Shown one piece after another: positions 20,779 to 30,185 of a DNA stretch of 64,000 nucleotides (position 1 is its first letter; each line of letters opens with the position of its first letter). Source of the stretch: Alphaproteobacteria bacterium (lineage in GTDB: Bacteria > Pseudomonadota > Alphaproteobacteria > JAJFFI01); assembly GCA_030066595.1 (NCBI GenBank), contig JASJBI010000020.1:1-64000 (forward strand), read 5' to 3'. The position numbers and the translations under genes are program-made. A model generated the notes under the pieces. The model ran no database searches. It saw only the letters and a list, made by a program, of their open reading frames with translations, and had not been told where the DNA came from.

Positions 20779-20991
20779 ATGGGTCGCATGGTCTCCGCAA
20801 TCCTCCTGGTCGCCGTCGTCGCCTTAGCCGGCGCGGCGGCGCAGTCCTACTACCGTCTCACCAGCGGTCCCACCTTCGTCGACAACCTGGTCCAGCGGAT
20901 GGCCGGCAAGACGCCCACCATGACGGAGTTGGGCCGCAAGGCCGACGAGATGCTGGACAAGGCCAGGGACGCGGTCGAGGAGATGGAGTGA
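20779..20991 (+). CDS. Small membrane-anchored protein
   Basis: The start at 20779 is preferred because GAGAGGAG lies just upstream; in-frame ATGs at 20749 and 20755 are possible. 70 residues: one N-terminal membrane helix (ISAILL-like, VSAILLVAVVALAGAAAQSYY) and a helical soluble tail ending KADEMLDKARDAVEEME. It follows alaS by about 30 bases and may be co-transcribed. I do not recognise the family. Confidence 0.6.
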   Translation: MGRMVSAILLVAVVALAGAAAQSYYRLTSGPTFVDNLVQRMAGKTPTMTELGRKADEMLDKARDAVEEME

Positions 20992-21025
20992 CGGCCGCAA
21001 CAGCGCGTATTGCGGTCGGCGCCCG

Positions 21026-21727
21026 ATGATGGACCGCCTGGCCGCGGCGCTGCGGCCCGCGGGCCTCACCATACGCGGCGGCTTTCATCCCGAGCGGCGC
21101 GACCGCGTGCCGGCTTTCGCGGACGGCACGCCGGCCGGCACCGTGGTCATGATCGGCAATGCCGGACCGGCCATGTGGCAGGCCTTCTCGGCGGCCGGGC
21201 CGGACGTCGGCGCGGACCACCCGCTGGACGGCTGGCTCGAGCCGCTGCTGCGTGCGGCCGCGGCCGCAGTGGGCGCCGAGCCGGTCTTTCCCAAGGACGG
21301 CCCGCCCTATCCGCCGTTCCCCCAATGGGCGCAACGGGCCGAGCCCGTGCATGTCTCGCCCCTGGGCATCCTGATCCATCCCGAATATGGCCTCTGGCAC
21401 GCCTACCGGGCGGCCTTCCTGTTCACCGAGACGTTGGCGTTGCCGCCCGCCGACACGCGGCCGAGCCCGTGTCTGAGCTGCGCGGACAAACCCTGCCTGG
21501 GCGCCTGTCCGGTCGCGGCCTTCGGCGCGGACGGCTTCGACGCGGCGGCTTGCGCCGGGCATATCGAGGCGCCGGCAGGGCGGGACTGCGTCGATGGCGG
21601 CTGCCTCGCCCGGCGCGCCTGTCCGGTCGGACGCGATTATCTCTACGCCCCGCCACAGGCCCGCTTCCACATGGAGAAGTTCCGCGCCGCCATGCGCCGG
21701 CATCTCGCGGCCGAAGGCGGGGTTTGA
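21026..21727 (+). CDS. Ferredoxin-like 4Fe-4S protein
   Basis: 233 residues. The N-terminal ~140 residues have no obvious domain but contain the PLGILIHPEYGLWHAYRAAF segment conserved in this ferredoxin-like group. The C-terminal part has CLSCADKPCLGACP (Cys149, 152, 157, 161) and further cysteines at 176, 188, 193 and 199, enough for one or two iron-sulfur clusters. The layout recalls the C-terminal half of QueG-type proteins, but without the cobalamin domain. The electron-transfer partner is unknown. It precedes the MoxR gene by 64 bases. Confidence 0.75.
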   Translation: MMDRLAAALRPAGLTIRGGFHPERRDRVPAFADGTPAGTVVMIGNAGPAMWQAFSAAGPDVGADHPLDGWLEPLLRAAAAAVGAEPVFPKDGPPYPPFPQWAQRAEPVHVSPLGILIHPEYGLWHAYRAAFLFTETLALPPADTRPSPCLSCADKPCLGACPVAAFGADGFDAAACAGHIEAPAGRDCVDGGCLARRACPVGRDYLYAPPQARFHMEKFRAAMRRHLAAEGGV

Positions 21728-21791
21728 CCGCCCGGGCGGATCGCTTAAGCTGCGCCCCGATCGAACGCGGCTGCAGCACAAGGGACAGTTC

Positions 21792-22643
21792 ATGAAATTC
21801 TCCGGCACCGACAGCTATGTGGCGACCGAGGACCTGATGGTGGCGGTCAACGCCGCCGTGACCCTGGAGCGCCCGCTCCTGGTGAAGGGCGAGCCCGGCA
21901 CCGGCAAGACCATCCTGGCGCACGAGATCGCCAAGGCGCTTGAGCGGCCGCTGATCGAGTGGCACATCAAGTCGACCACCAAGGCCCAGCAGGGGCTCTA
22001 CGAGTACGACGCGGTCTCGCGCCTGCGCGATTCCCAGCTTGGCGACGAGCGGGTGCACGAGATCGCCAACTACATCGTGCCCGGCAAGCTCTGGGCCTCC
22101 TTCGAGTCCGAGACCCGGCCGGTGCTGCTGATCGACGAGATCGACAAGGCGGACATCGAGTTCCCGAACGATCTCTTGTTGGAGCTCGACCGCATGGAGT
22201 TCTACGTCTACGAGACGCAGCAGCGGATCGAGGCCAGGCACCGGCCCATCGTGATCATCACCTCTAACAATGAGAAGGAGCTGCCGGACGCCTTCCTGCG
22301 CCGCTGCTTCTTCCACTACATCCGCTTTCCCGACCGCGAGACCATGGAGGCGATCGTCGAGGTGCACTTCCCGGGTATCAAGCGCCAGCTCCTGCGCGAG
22401 GCGCTGAACGCGTTCTACGAGATCCGCGAGGTGCCGGGCCTGAAGAAGAAGCCCTCGACCTCAGAGCTGCTCGACTGGCTCAAACTCTTGTTGGCCGAGG
22501 ACGTGCCGCCCGATGCGCTGCGCACCCGGGACAGCAAGGAGCTGATCCCGCCGCTACACGGCGCGCTCTTGAAGAACGAGCAGGACGTGCACCTGTTCGA
22601 ACGTCTCGCCTTCATGGCCCGCCGCGAGCAGCGCGGCAACTAA
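21792..22643 (+). CDS. MoxR-type AAA+ ATPase
   Basis: 283 residues. Walker A GEPGTGKT (33-40), Walker B LLIDEIDKAD, sensor 1 ITSNNEKELPDAFLRR and a helical C-terminal domain place it in the MoxR family. These ATPases usually act with a VWA protein to insert metal cofactors or remodel complexes (as in CoxD/CoxE). The next gene (22830) is exactly such a CoxE-like VWA protein, separated by a dispersed repeat element. Confidence 0.9.
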   Translation: MKFSGTDSYVATEDLMVAVNAAVTLERPLLVKGEPGTGKTILAHEIAKALERPLIEWHIKSTTKAQQGLYEYDAVSRLRDSQLGDERVHEIANYIVPGKLWASFESETRPVLLIDEIDKADIEFPNDLLLELDRMEFYVYETQQRIEARHRPIVIITSNNEKELPDAFLRRCFFHYIRFPDRETMEAIVEVHFPGIKRQLLREALNAFYEIREVPGLKKKPSTSELLDWLKLLLAEDVPPDALRTRDSKELIPPLHGALLKNEQDVHLFERLAFMARREQRGN

Positions 22644-22694
22644 ATCAGAGTGCCGGACAAGATAAGGATCGGGATCAATGCGGCATCTTGACCT

Positions 22695-22808
22695 CTTCAT
22701 CCTTCGAGACGCTCCTGTGGAGCTCCTCAGGATGAAGTTGTGCGGAGATCGGCGCCTTCACTGGCTTCGTCCTGAGGAGGCCCGACGGGCCGTCTCGAAG
22801 GGCGAAGC
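22695..22808. repeat. Dispersed palindromic repeat, copy 1
   Basis: It contains CTTCATCCTTCGAGACG ... CTCCTCAGGATGAAG and then the inverted modules TCCTGAGGAG ... CGTCTCGAAGG, so it folds into hairpins. The same modules occur at 36046-36125. Similar intergenic elements are common in alphaproteobacterial genomes. Confidence 0.85.
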
Positions 22809-22829
22809 GGATCGAGGCTAGCAACCGCG

Positions 22830-24008
22830 ATGTTCATCGACTTCTTCCTCTCGCTGCGCAAGGCCGGGGTGCCGGTCTCACTCAAGGAGTATCTCGCGCT
22901 GGTCGAGGCGATGGAGAAGGAAGTCGCATCCTACAATGTCGATGATTTCTACTATCTCGGCCGCGCCACCCTGGTGAAGGACGAGCGCAACCTCGACAAG
23001 TACGACCGGGTCTTCGGTCATGTCTTCAAGGGTCTGGAACCGCCGCCGGACGGGGAGGTGGCCGAGATCCCCGAGGAATGGCTGCGTAAGATGGCCGAGG
23101 CCGTGCTGACCCCCGAGGAGAAGGCCCAGATCGAGGCCATGGGCGGGTGGGAGAAGCTCATGGAGGAGCTCCGGAAACGCCTCGCGGAGCAGACTGGGCG
23201 CCACCAGGGCGGCAGCAAGTGGATCGGTACCGCCGGGACGTCGCCCTACGGCGCCTATGGCTACAACCCCGAGGGCGTGCGCATCGGCCAGGACGGCAAC
23301 CGCAACAACCGGGCGGTCAAGGTCTGGGACAAGCGCGAGTTCCGCAATCTCGACGACCAGGTCGAGCTGGGCACGCGCAACATCAAGGTCGCGCTGCGCC
23401 GGCTCCGGCGCTTCGCCCGGGAAGGGGCGGCGGTGGAGCTGGACCTGCCCGACACCATCCGCTCGACCGCGCACAACGGCGGCTGGCTCGATCTCAAGAT
23501 GGTGCCCGAGCGGCACAACACGGTGAAGGTCCTGATGTTCTTCGACGTGGGCGGCTCGATGAGCCCCCATGTGCGCACCTGCGAGGAGCTGTTCTCGGCG
23601 GCGCGCACGGAGTTCAAGCATCTTGAGTTCTTCTATTTCCACAACTGCCCCTATGACGCGGTCTGGCGCGACAACCGGCGGCGCTTCGACGAGACCATGC
23701 CGACCTGGGACGTGCTGCACACCTACCCGCATGACTACAAGCTGATCTTCGTGGGCGACGCGTCCATGAGCCCCTATGAGATCACCGTGCCCGGCGGCAG
23801 CGTCGAGTATTGGAACGAGGAGTCGGGCGAGGTCTGGATGCGGCGCATGACCCAGACCTACCCCAAGGCGGTCTGGCTCAACCCGGTGCCCAAGCGCCAT
23901 TGGCCCTACACGCCTTCGATCGGCATGCTCGGCGAGCTCATGGAAGGCCGCATGTTCCCGCTCACCCTCGAAGGCCTCGACGACGCCATGCGGGAGCTGA
24001 GCCGGTAG
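22830..24008 (+). CDS. CoxE-like VWA domain protein
   Basis: 392 residues. The N-terminal ~200 residues (KAGVPVSLKEYLALVEAME, a typical CoxE-like start) precede a C-terminal VWA fold with LMFFDVGGSMS (Asp239; the DxGxS version of the metal site) and LIFVGDASMSPYEI. No signal peptide or membrane helix is present, so it is cytoplasmic. It pairs with the MoxR ATPase upstream; such pairs act as metal-insertion or maturation chaperones, though the client here is unknown. It is not obviously related to the periplasmic VWA proteins at the left end of the window. Confidence 0.88.
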   Translation: MFIDFFLSLRKAGVPVSLKEYLALVEAMEKEVASYNVDDFYYLGRATLVKDERNLDKYDRVFGHVFKGLEPPPDGEVAEIPEEWLRKMAEAVLTPEEKAQIEAMGGWEKLMEELRKRLAEQTGRHQGGSKWIGTAGTSPYGAYGYNPEGVRIGQDGNRNNRAVKVWDKREFRNLDDQVELGTRNIKVALRRLRRFAREGAAVELDLPDTIRSTAHNGGWLDLKMVPERHNTVKVLMFFDVGGSMSPHVRTCEELFSAARTEFKHLEFFYFHNCPYDAVWRDNRRRFDETMPTWDVLHTYPHDYKLIFVGDASMSPYEITVPGGSVEYWNEESGEVWMRRMTQTYPKAVWLNPVPKRHWPYTPSIGMLGELMEGRMFPLTLEGLDDAMRELSR

Positions 24009-24042
24009 CGCCAGCGCCGCGGTTCGGAGGGACGCTCGGGCC

Positions 24043-24426
24043 GTGACCCTCGTCCACCAGATCGTGCTTTACGCTGCCCTGATCTTTCTCGGGCTCAGCC
24101 TCCTGATCCCCGGCGTCATCGGCGTCGTCCGCCCGGAGACCTCGGCCGCCGGCAAGCTCGTCGCGGAAGGTGTGGACGCCCAGAGCCATCTCCGCGCCCT
24201 GAACGCCATGATGGCCGCGGTCGGTGCGCTGGCGCTCTGGGCCTGCATCGATCTCGCGGGCGCGCGCACGCTCGTCCTGGCGCTGGGGGTGATCCTCGGG
24301 GCGCTGGTGCCCGCGCGGCTTTGGTCCGTCGCGCGGGACGGCGCGCCGGGGGCGATGACCTGGGTCTACATCGTCGTCGAAGCGGCGCTCGCCGCGCTGT
24401 TCCTGCTCTGGCCGCCGCCGGCGTGA
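24043..24426 (+). CDS. DUF4345-like membrane protein
   Basis: 127 residues with four hydrophobic helices. The pattern LSLLIPGVIGVVRPE ... SHLRALNAMMAAVGALALWACID resembles DUF4345 small membrane proteins. It has a GTG start at 24043, 34 bases after the VWA gene. The function of the family is unknown. Confidence 0.7.
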   Translation: MTLVHQIVLYAALIFLGLSLLIPGVIGVVRPETSAAGKLVAEGVDAQSHLRALNAMMAAVGALALWACIDLAGARTLVLALGVILGALVPARLWSVARDGAPGAMTWVYIVVEAALAALFLLWPPPA

Positions 24427-24506
24427 CGACGCGTCCGAGCTTGACAAGGGCGCGCCCCGACCCCGACACTCGCCTGATCGGATATCTGGCTTGAACGGGT
24501 GGAGCG

Positions 24507-24767
24507 ATGACGGTCAGGCACCTTGTTCTCGGCGCGGCGGCGGTCGGCCTCGTCGCTTGCGCGGGCGCCCCGGAGGTGGACTACAACACCTATGACGCAG
24601 TGGTGATCTCCTACCACACTTGGTCCGGCGAGCGCGCCCAGGCGGACGCCAAGGCGGCGGAGGCCTGTTCCGCCTACGGACGGACCCCCCGGTTCGTGAC
24701 GATCACGGAGGATCCGGTCTATGGAGATTCGGCAACGTTCATGTGCCACTCGAAGTTGCCGCTGTAG
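24507..24767 (+). CDS. Small lipoprotein
   Basis: 86 residues. A short signal ending LVACAG (lipobox, lipidated Cys18) precedes a ~68-residue mature domain with two more cysteines (EACSAYG, TFMCHSK) that could form a disulfide. It is an isolated gene between DUF4345 and the convergent decarboxylase subunit. I do not recognise the family. Confidence 0.65.
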   Translation: MTVRHLVLGAAAVGLVACAGAPEVDYNTYDAVVISYHTWSGERAQADAKAAEACSAYGRTPRFVTITEDPVYGDSATFMCHSKLPL

Positions 24768-24801
24768 TTTTTTGTTTCCTATTGGAAATGAGCTCTCGAA
24801 C

Positions 24802-25392
24802 TCAGCGCAATAGAGCCTCGCGAAAGCGCTCCTTGAGTTCGACGCCATCCCGCGGCGGCAACGCCAGCGGCAGCTCTTCCGCCCGCACCTTGATGCTATA
24901 GAACACCGGCCCCGGCGCCTCGCGCAGGTCCCGGATCGCGGCCTCGAGGTCCGCTTGCGCGCGTGCCTCGCCGATGACGGGAAAGCCCGCCGCCTTGGCC
25001 ATGCCGGCCAGGTCCACGCCGGCGGCGGTGTGGGTCTGCTGCATGCCGGTCTCGCCGTAGTGCTCGTTGTCGAGCACCGCGACCGCGAGATTCCCCGGCG
25101 CCTGCGCCGCCGCCGTGGCCAGGCTGCCGAGCCCCATCAGCATGTCGCCGTCTCCGGTGACCACCAGCACGCGGCGGTCCGGCTGGGCCAGCGCCAAGCC
25201 CAGGCCGACCATGACGCTGCCGCCCATGGCGCCCCACATCGGGAAGTTCAGGTCGTGGTCGCCTGCCGCGGTGACGTCCCAGGCCGGCGCGCCCAACCCG
25301 GCCACCACCAGGAGATCGTCCCGGTCGGCGAGCAGGGCCGCCACCACCTCGCGCCGGCGCAGGGGATAGGCTTCGCTCCGCGCCCCGATCAT
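24802..25392 (-). CDS. TPP-dependent decarboxylase, C-terminal (beta) subunit
   Basis: 196 residues carrying the TPP-binding signature GDGDMLMGLGSLATAA ... VLDNEHYGETG. It matches the beta half of split sulfopyruvate or phosphonopyruvate decarboxylases (ComE-like). Its ATG overlaps the stop of the alpha subunit gene (ATGA), so the two halves are made together. The true substrate is uncertain: no coenzyme M, taurine or phosphonate genes are adjacent. Confidence 0.8.
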   Translation of the reverse strand: MIGARSEAYPLRRREVVAALLADRDDLLVVAGLGAPAWDVTAAGDHDLNFPMWGAMGGSVMVGLGLALAQPDRRVLVVTGDGDMLMGLGSLATAAAQAPGNLAVAVLDNEHYGETGMQQTHTAAGVDLAGMAKAAGFPVIGEARAQADLEAAIRDLREAPGPVFYSIKVRAEELPLALPPRDGVELKERFREALLR

Positions 25393-25919
25393 GAGCCGTC
25401 CTCGAAGGTCTTGACGCCGATGACCTGCTGGCCGATCAGGACCGCGGCGCGGCCCCCGCGATGGAACACGTGGTCCGCCGCCGCCGCGGCGGCCGGACCG
25501 GCTTCGCCGGCGATCGCCGCATGCTCGACCCGCATGCCGGAGAGCCGCAGCACGTCGCCGGCGATGTGGCCCATGGGCACCTGCCAGGGGTTGGTCTCGC
25601 CGCTCTCGCCCCGCATGGTCACCACCATCAACAGGGGGAAGGCGCAGGTCTTTGCCAGGGACAGCATGTTGATGCAGTTGCCGACGCCGCTGCTCTGCAT
25701 CAACAGCGCGCCCCGCCGACCCCCGAGCCAGGCACCCGCCAGAAGCGCGATTCCTTCCTCTTCCGTGGTCAGCGGCACCAACGGCATGTCCGCGTCGTTC
25801 CGGCAGAGATCCAAGAGGCGGATCAGGCCGGCGTCCGGCACATGGGCGATCATGCGGACGTCGAACCCGCGCAGCACGCGGAAGACGTCGACCGACCAGT
25901 CGATGTGGGTTTCCCTCAT
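25389..25919 (-). CDS. TPP-dependent decarboxylase, N-terminal (alpha) subunit
   Basis: 176 residues matching the N-terminal half of TPP enzymes: LTTEEEGIALLAGAWLGG with the catalytic Glu that activates TPP, then QSSGVGNCINMLSL and TMRGESGETNPWQ. Together with the overlapping downstream gene it forms a ComDE-like 2-oxo-3-sulfonate/phosphonate decarboxylase. It lies 37 bases after icd on the same strand and may be read from the same transcript. Confidence 0.8.
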   Translation of the reverse strand: MRETHIDWSVDVFRVLRGFDVRMIAHVPDAGLIRLLDLCRNDADMPLVPLTTEEEGIALLAGAWLGGRRGALLMQSSGVGNCINMLSLAKTCAFPLLMVVTMRGESGETNPWQVPMGHIAGDVLRLSGMRVEHAAIAGEAGPAAAAAADHVFHRGGRAAVLIGQQVIGVKTFEDGS

Positions 25920-25956
25920 CGGCGTGGACTCCGGCCGGCTCTTGCGCTTGCCTCGG

Positions 25957-27168
25957 CTATCCCATCCGGGCCTGCAGGTTCTCGTCCAATGCGTCGAGGA
26001 ACTGGTTGGTGGTCAGCCACTTCTGGTCCGGCCCGATCAGCAGGGCCAGATCCTTGGTCATGGAGCCCGACTCGACGGTGTCCACGCAGACCCGCTCCAG
26101 CGTCTCGGCGAACTTGACCACCTCGGGCGTGTCGTCGAACCGGCCGCGATAGGCGAGCCCACGGGTCCAGGCGAAGATCGAGGCGATCGGGTTGGTCGAG
26201 GTCTCCTTGCCCTTCTGGTGTTCCCGATAGTGCCGGGTGACCGTGCCGTGCGCCGCCTCGGCCTCGATCGTCTGGCCGTCGGGCGTCATCAGCACCGAGG
26301 TCATCAAGCCCAAGGAGCCGAAGCCCTGGGCCACCGTATCGGACTGCACGTCGCCGTCGTAGTTCTTGCAGGCCCAGACGAAGGCGCCCGACCATTTCAG
26401 CGCTTGGGCCACCATGTCGTCGATCAGCCGGTGCTCGTAGGTGATGTTCGCGTCGCGGAACTTATCCGCGAACTCGGCCTCGAAGACCTCCTGGAACAGG
26501 TCCTTGAAGCGGCCGTCATAGGCCTTGAGGATGGTGTTCTTGGTCGAGAGATAGACGGGATAGCCGCGGTTGAGGCCGTAGTTCATGCAGGCCCGGGCGA
26601 AGCCGCGGATCGAGTCGTCCAGGTTGTACATGGCCAGCGCCACGCCGCCGCCCGGGAAATCGAACACCTCGTGCTCGACCGTCTCGCCGTTCTTGCCCTC
26701 GAAGGTCAATGTCAGCTTGCCTTCGCCGGGCACGACGAGATCGGTCGCCCGATACTGGTCGCCGAAGGCGTGACGGCCGATGATGATGGGCTCGGTCCAG
26801 CCGGGCACCAGCCGCGGCACGTTCTTGCAGACGATGGGCTCGCGGAACACGGTGCCGCCGAGGATGTTGCGGATCGTGCCGTTCGGCGAGCGCCACATCT
26901 TCTTGAGGTTGAACTCCTCGACCCGCGCCTCGTCCGGCGTGATCGTCGCGCATTTGACGCCGACGCCGTATTCCTTGATCGCGTTCGCCGCCTCGACGGT
27001 GATCTGGTCGTCGGTCTCGTCCCGCTTCTGAATGCTGAGGTCGTAGTATTTCAGGTCGATATCCAGATACGGCAGAATCAGCTTGTCCTTGATGAACTGC
27101 CAGATGATGCGGGTCATCTCGTCGCCGTCGAGTTCGACGACCGGGTTCGCGACCTTGATCTTGCTCAT
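25957..27168 (-). CDS. icd: NADP-dependent isocitrate dehydrogenase
   Basis: 403 residues, the eukaryote-like homodimeric class common in alphaproteobacteria. The start [39 protein letters not shown], the Asp-containing [20 protein letters not shown] and the cofactor loop [20 protein letters not shown] are all present. It converts isocitrate to 2-oxoglutarate with NADPH in the TCA cycle. Confidence 0.97.
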   Translation of the reverse strand: MSKIKVANPVVELDGDEMTRIIWQFIKDKLILPYLDIDLKYYDLSIQKRDETDDQITVEAANAIKEYGVGVKCATITPDEARVEEFNLKKMWRSPNGTIRNILGGTVFREPIVCKNVPRLVPGWTEPIIIGRHAFGDQYRATDLVVPGEGKLTLTFEGKNGETVEHEVFDFPGGGVALAMYNLDDSIRGFARACMNYGLNRGYPVYLSTKNTILKAYDGRFKDLFQEVFEAEFADKFRDANITYEHRLIDDMVAQALKWSGAFVWACKNYDGDVQSDTVAQGFGSLGLMTSVLMTPDGQTIEAEAAHGTVTRHYREHQKGKETSTNPIASIFAWTRGLAYRGRFDDTPEVVKFAETLERVCVDTVESGSMTKDLALLIGPDQKWLTTNQFLDALDENLQARMG

Positions 27169-27284
27169 GGGTTTTTGCTCTCTTTTTCCGTGTTGCGGCT
27201 CGGCACGGGAGGGACGGAATTCCGCGCGCGCAAAATATCACCTGAGCCCCGGACCGCAAGCGCGGGCCGCGCGGAATCTTGGGA

Positions 27285-27869
27285 TCAGAGACGCTCGGGC
27301 GCCGGCGTGACCTGTGGCGCCGGCGCGGCACGCAAGGCGGCAAGGATGCCGTCGACCGTGTCCGCCATCTCGAAGAGATGCGTATGGGCCGCGCGCACAT
27401 AGCCCTCGGCCGCGGCCGCGCGCACCAGATCGAGCAAGGGCTGCCAATAGGCCTCGATATTGGCCAGCACGATCGGCTTGTCGTGCAGGCCGAGCTGCTT
27501 CCAGGTGATCATCTCGAAGGCTTCGTCGAGCGTGCCGAGCCCGCCCGGCAGGATCACGAAGCCGTCCGAGAGCTCGAACATCCGGCGCTTGCGGGTGTGC
27601 ATGCTGTCGACCACGATCATCTCGTCCAGATCGGGATGCGCGCGTTCCGCGCTCTCGAGATGTTCCGGAATGACGCCCGTGACCCGGCCGCCGCCCGCCA
27701 GGACCGCGTCGGCCAGTATGCCCATCATGCCAATGCGCCCGCCGCCATAGACCAGGCGAATGTCACGCGCGGCCAAGGCTGCGCCCAGCGCGCGCGCCGA
27801 CCGGGCGTGTGCCTGTGTGCGGCCCACGGCCGAGCCACAGTAGACGCAAACGGATCGGAGTTCTGACAC
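27285..27869 (-). CDS. LOG family protein (TIGR00730)
   Basis: 194 residues: VCVYCGSAVG at the start, GGGRIGMMGILADAVL, and the catalytic PGGLGTLDEAFEMITWKQLG. Family members are nucleotide 5'-monophosphate phosphoribohydrolases, of which plant LOG makes cytokinins. In bacteria the role is broader nucleotide salvage. A monocistronic gene 116 bases upstream of icd on the same strand. Confidence 0.9.
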   Translation of the reverse strand: MSELRSVCVYCGSAVGRTQAHARSARALGAALAARDIRLVYGGGRIGMMGILADAVLAGGGRVTGVIPEHLESAERAHPDLDEMIVVDSMHTRKRRMFELSDGFVILPGGLGTLDEAFEMITWKQLGLHDKPIVLANIEAYWQPLLDLVRAAAAEGYVRAAHTHLFEMADTVDGILAALRAAPAPQVTPAPERL

Positions 27870-27927
27870 GGCATCGCCCTCGGAGTGGTGGGCGACGGTT
27901 TGTTCCCTATCGGCCGCCGGATGTCAA

Positions 27928-28473
27928 TTACTGGAAGCGGCGCCCGCCCGGGTCCGTCGGCGCCTGGTCCTCGGCGGGACCGTGCGGCTCCGCCGCTGCG
28001 GCGCCGTCCGCGAGCAGATGGGCCAGGAGCTCCAAGGTCGGCTTGACGGCCAGCAGGAGCTCGGTCGCCGCCAGCAGGACGGCGGCGGCGGTGACCGGCT
28101 TGTCGACCTCGACCGAGCCCATGAGCCGGATATGCTGATCGTCGGACAGATAGTATTGCGCGGCGCCGAGGAGATTCGCAGCGCGCAGAACGGTGGCGAC
28201 GTTGAGCCGCCGGGCCGGGCCCTCGGAGGTGAAGGGCAGCGGGCCCAGATCGCAGGACACGACCAGTTGGGCCGGCGTCGCCGCCCGATCCACGGTGGCC
28301 TGGAACAGGATGCCCATATGCTCGAACGAAAACGAGAGGCTTTCCGGCGCGTCCAGCCGAATCCGGCCGTCCGCCATCACCCGTATGGACTTCAGCTCGA
28401 TGGGGGGAACGATGCCCGCGAACACATCCAACTGTCCTGGGCCGGCGCCGTCGGTGGGTTCGACTTCGGTCAC
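27928..28473 (-). CDS. Conserved hypothetical cytoplasmic protein
   Basis: 181 residues, no signal or membrane helix. An alternating beta pattern (RIRLDAPESLSFSFEHMGI, AQLVVSCDLGPLPFTSEGP) is followed by helices AATELLLAVKPTLELLAHLL and a disordered Pro/Ala tail. The fold could resemble the YbjN/type III chaperone-like class, but this is a guess. It shares the 183-base gap with psd, which is divergent. Confidence 0.65.
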   Translation of the reverse strand: MTEVEPTDGAGPGQLDVFAGIVPPIELKSIRVMADGRIRLDAPESLSFSFEHMGILFQATVDRAATPAQLVVSCDLGPLPFTSEGPARRLNVATVLRAANLLGAAQYYLSDDQHIRLMGSVEVDKPVTAAAVLLAATELLLAVKPTLELLAHLLADGAAAAEPHGPAEDQAPTDPGGRRFQ

Positions 28474-28656
28474 GGGCCTGATCCTGTTGCGGGCGGGGAC
28501 ACGGAAGGACGAAGGCCAAGTATTCGGTCCGCTGCCTTAACAAAAGGTTACGGCCCCGGACCCGGCCGTCCATGCTGCCCGACAACCCCTTAACGGGACG
28601 GGCCGCCGGAGCTACAATCCCCGCTATGCAAGCCCACTCGCGATACGTCTGAAGCC

Positions 28657-29343
28657 GTGCTCGATACGGTCCTGGTGCCGATCAACCGGGCCGGCTGGCC
28701 CTTCATCGCCCTGTTTGCGCTGGCCTCGCTGCTGCTCGGTCTGCTGTACGCGCCGCTCGGCTGGGCCGGCCTGGTGCTGACGCTCTGGTGCGCCTACTTC
28801 TTTCGCGACCCGGCCAGGGTGACCCCGGTGCGCGACGGCCTGGTGGTCAGCCCGGCGGACGGGGTGGTCCAGTCGGTCGGGCCCGCTGTGCCGCCCGTGG
28901 AGCTGGGCCTCGCGGGCGGCGAACGGATGCGGGTCAGCATCTTCATGAACGTGTTCGACGTGCACGTGAACCGCGTCCCGGCCAGCGGCACCGTGACCCG
29001 CTGCGCCTACACCAAGGGCCGGTTCATCAACGCCTCGCTGGACAAGGCGAGCGAGCACAACGAACGGATGGCGGTGGCCATGCGCACGGACGACGGCCGC
29101 GAGCTCGCCTTCGTGCAGATCGCCGGCCTGGTGGCCCGCCGCATCAAATGCGAGCTGGCCGAGGGGCAGGCGGTGCTGGCCGGCGCCCGCTTCGGCCTGA
29201 TCCGCTTCGGATCGCGGGTCGATGTCTACCTGCCCGAAGGCATCGCGCCGCTGGTCATGACGGGCCAGCGCAGTGTCGCGGGCGAGACGGTGCTAGCCGA
29301 TAACCGGGCGCAGGAACCGGCACGACAAGGGGAGGTGCGTTGA
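28657..29343 (+). CDS. psd: Phosphatidylserine decarboxylase (short form)
   Basis: 228 residues, the short PSD-A type. One or two N-terminal membrane helices, VSPADG (Asp68), [11 protein letters not shown] (His103) and the self-cleavage site RFGSRVDV (Gly185-Ser186), where Ser becomes the pyruvoyl group. It makes phosphatidylethanolamine from phosphatidylserine at the inner membrane. The GTG start is taken from the frame; the stop overlaps the pssA ATG, so the two enzymes of the pathway are coupled. Confidence 0.95.
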   Translation: MLDTVLVPINRAGWPFIALFALASLLLGLLYAPLGWAGLVLTLWCAYFFRDPARVTPVRDGLVVSPADGVVQSVGPAVPPVELGLAGGERMRVSIFMNVFDVHVNRVPASGTVTRCAYTKGRFINASLDKASEHNERMAVAMRTDDGRELAFVQIAGLVARRIKCELAEGQAVLAGARFGLIRFGSRVDVYLPEGIAPLVMTGQRSVAGETVLADNRAQEPARQGEVR

Positions 29344-30185
29344 TGGCGGCGAGCAGGCGACGGCGGCTGAAAGAGCTGTCGATCAACAAACTGCTGCCGA
29401 ACGTCCTGACGGTGCTGGCCTTGTGCGCCGGGCTCACCGCCATCCGTTTCGGACTTCAGGAGCGCTGGGAAGCGGCCGTCTGGGCGGTCATCATCGCCGG
29501 CATCTTCGACGGATTGGACGGCCGCATCGCGCGGCTTCTGCGTAGCAGCAGCAAGTTCGGCGCGGAACTCGACTCCCTGTCCGACGTGGTCAGCTTCGGC
29601 GTGGCCCCGGCCTTCGTGCTCTATCTCTGGACCATGAACGATGCCGGCCACGCCGGCTGGGTGCTGGTGCTGCTGTTCACCGTCTGCTGCGGGCTCAGGC
29701 TCGCGCGCTTCAACACCATGCTGGGAGAGCCCGATCCGCCCTGGGCGCACAACTTCTTTACGGGCGTGCCGGCGCCGGCCGCGGCCGGTCTGGTGCTGCT
29801 GCCGATGATCCTGTCGTTCCTGTTCGGCGACACCTATCTGCGCCACCCGATCGTCAACGGCGCGGTGCTCTTGATGGTCTCGGGCCTGATGGTGTCCCAG
29901 GTTCCGACCTATTCGTTCAAGACCTCGAAGGTGCCCTATCGGCTGGTGCTGCCCAGCCTCCTGCTGGTCGGCTTGCTGGCGGCCTTCGCGACCAGCCGAC
30001 CGTGGGTCACGGTCAGCCTGATCGGCCTCGCCTATGTATTGAGCATACCGCTCAGCGTCCGCGCCTATCGCAAGCTCAAATCGCAGATGGCCGAGCGCGA
30101 CGCAGAGGCCGCCGGGGTCACGCCGCTGGCGCCGTTCCGAGACCGAGGCGAGCGTGCATCGAGAGGTGATAAAGGCCATCCTTGA
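29343..30185 (+). CDS. pssA: CDP-diacylglycerol-serine O-phosphatidyltransferase
   Basis: 280 residues from the ATG at 29343, which overlaps the psd stop and has GGGGAGG upstream. The CDP-alcohol phosphotransferase motif DGRIAR-x8-G-x3-D-x3-D is complete (DGLDGRIAR ... FGAELDSLSD). About eight membrane helices follow. It supplies phosphatidylserine to Psd. Its last 68 bases overlap, tail to tail, the convergent methyltransferase gene. Confidence 0.95.
   Translation: MAASRRRRLKELSINKLLPNVLTVLALCAGLTAIRFGLQERWEAAVWAVIIAGIFDGLDGRIARLLRSSSKFGAELDSLSDVVSFGVAPAFVLYLWTMNDAGHAGWVLVLLFTVCCGLRLARFNTMLGEPDPPWAHNFFTGVPAPAAAGLVLLPMILSFLFGDTYLRHPIVNGAVLLMVSGLMVSQVPTYSFKTSKVPYRLVLPSLLLVGLLAAFATSRPWVTVSLIGLAYVLSIPLSVRAYRKLKSQMAERDAEAAGVTPLAPFRDRGERASRGDKGHP

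Noticed and set aside
21792..24008. MoxR-VWA pair as part of a conflict system
   Set aside because: The pair looks like the common CoxD/CoxE-type maturation module, with no effector gene nearby.
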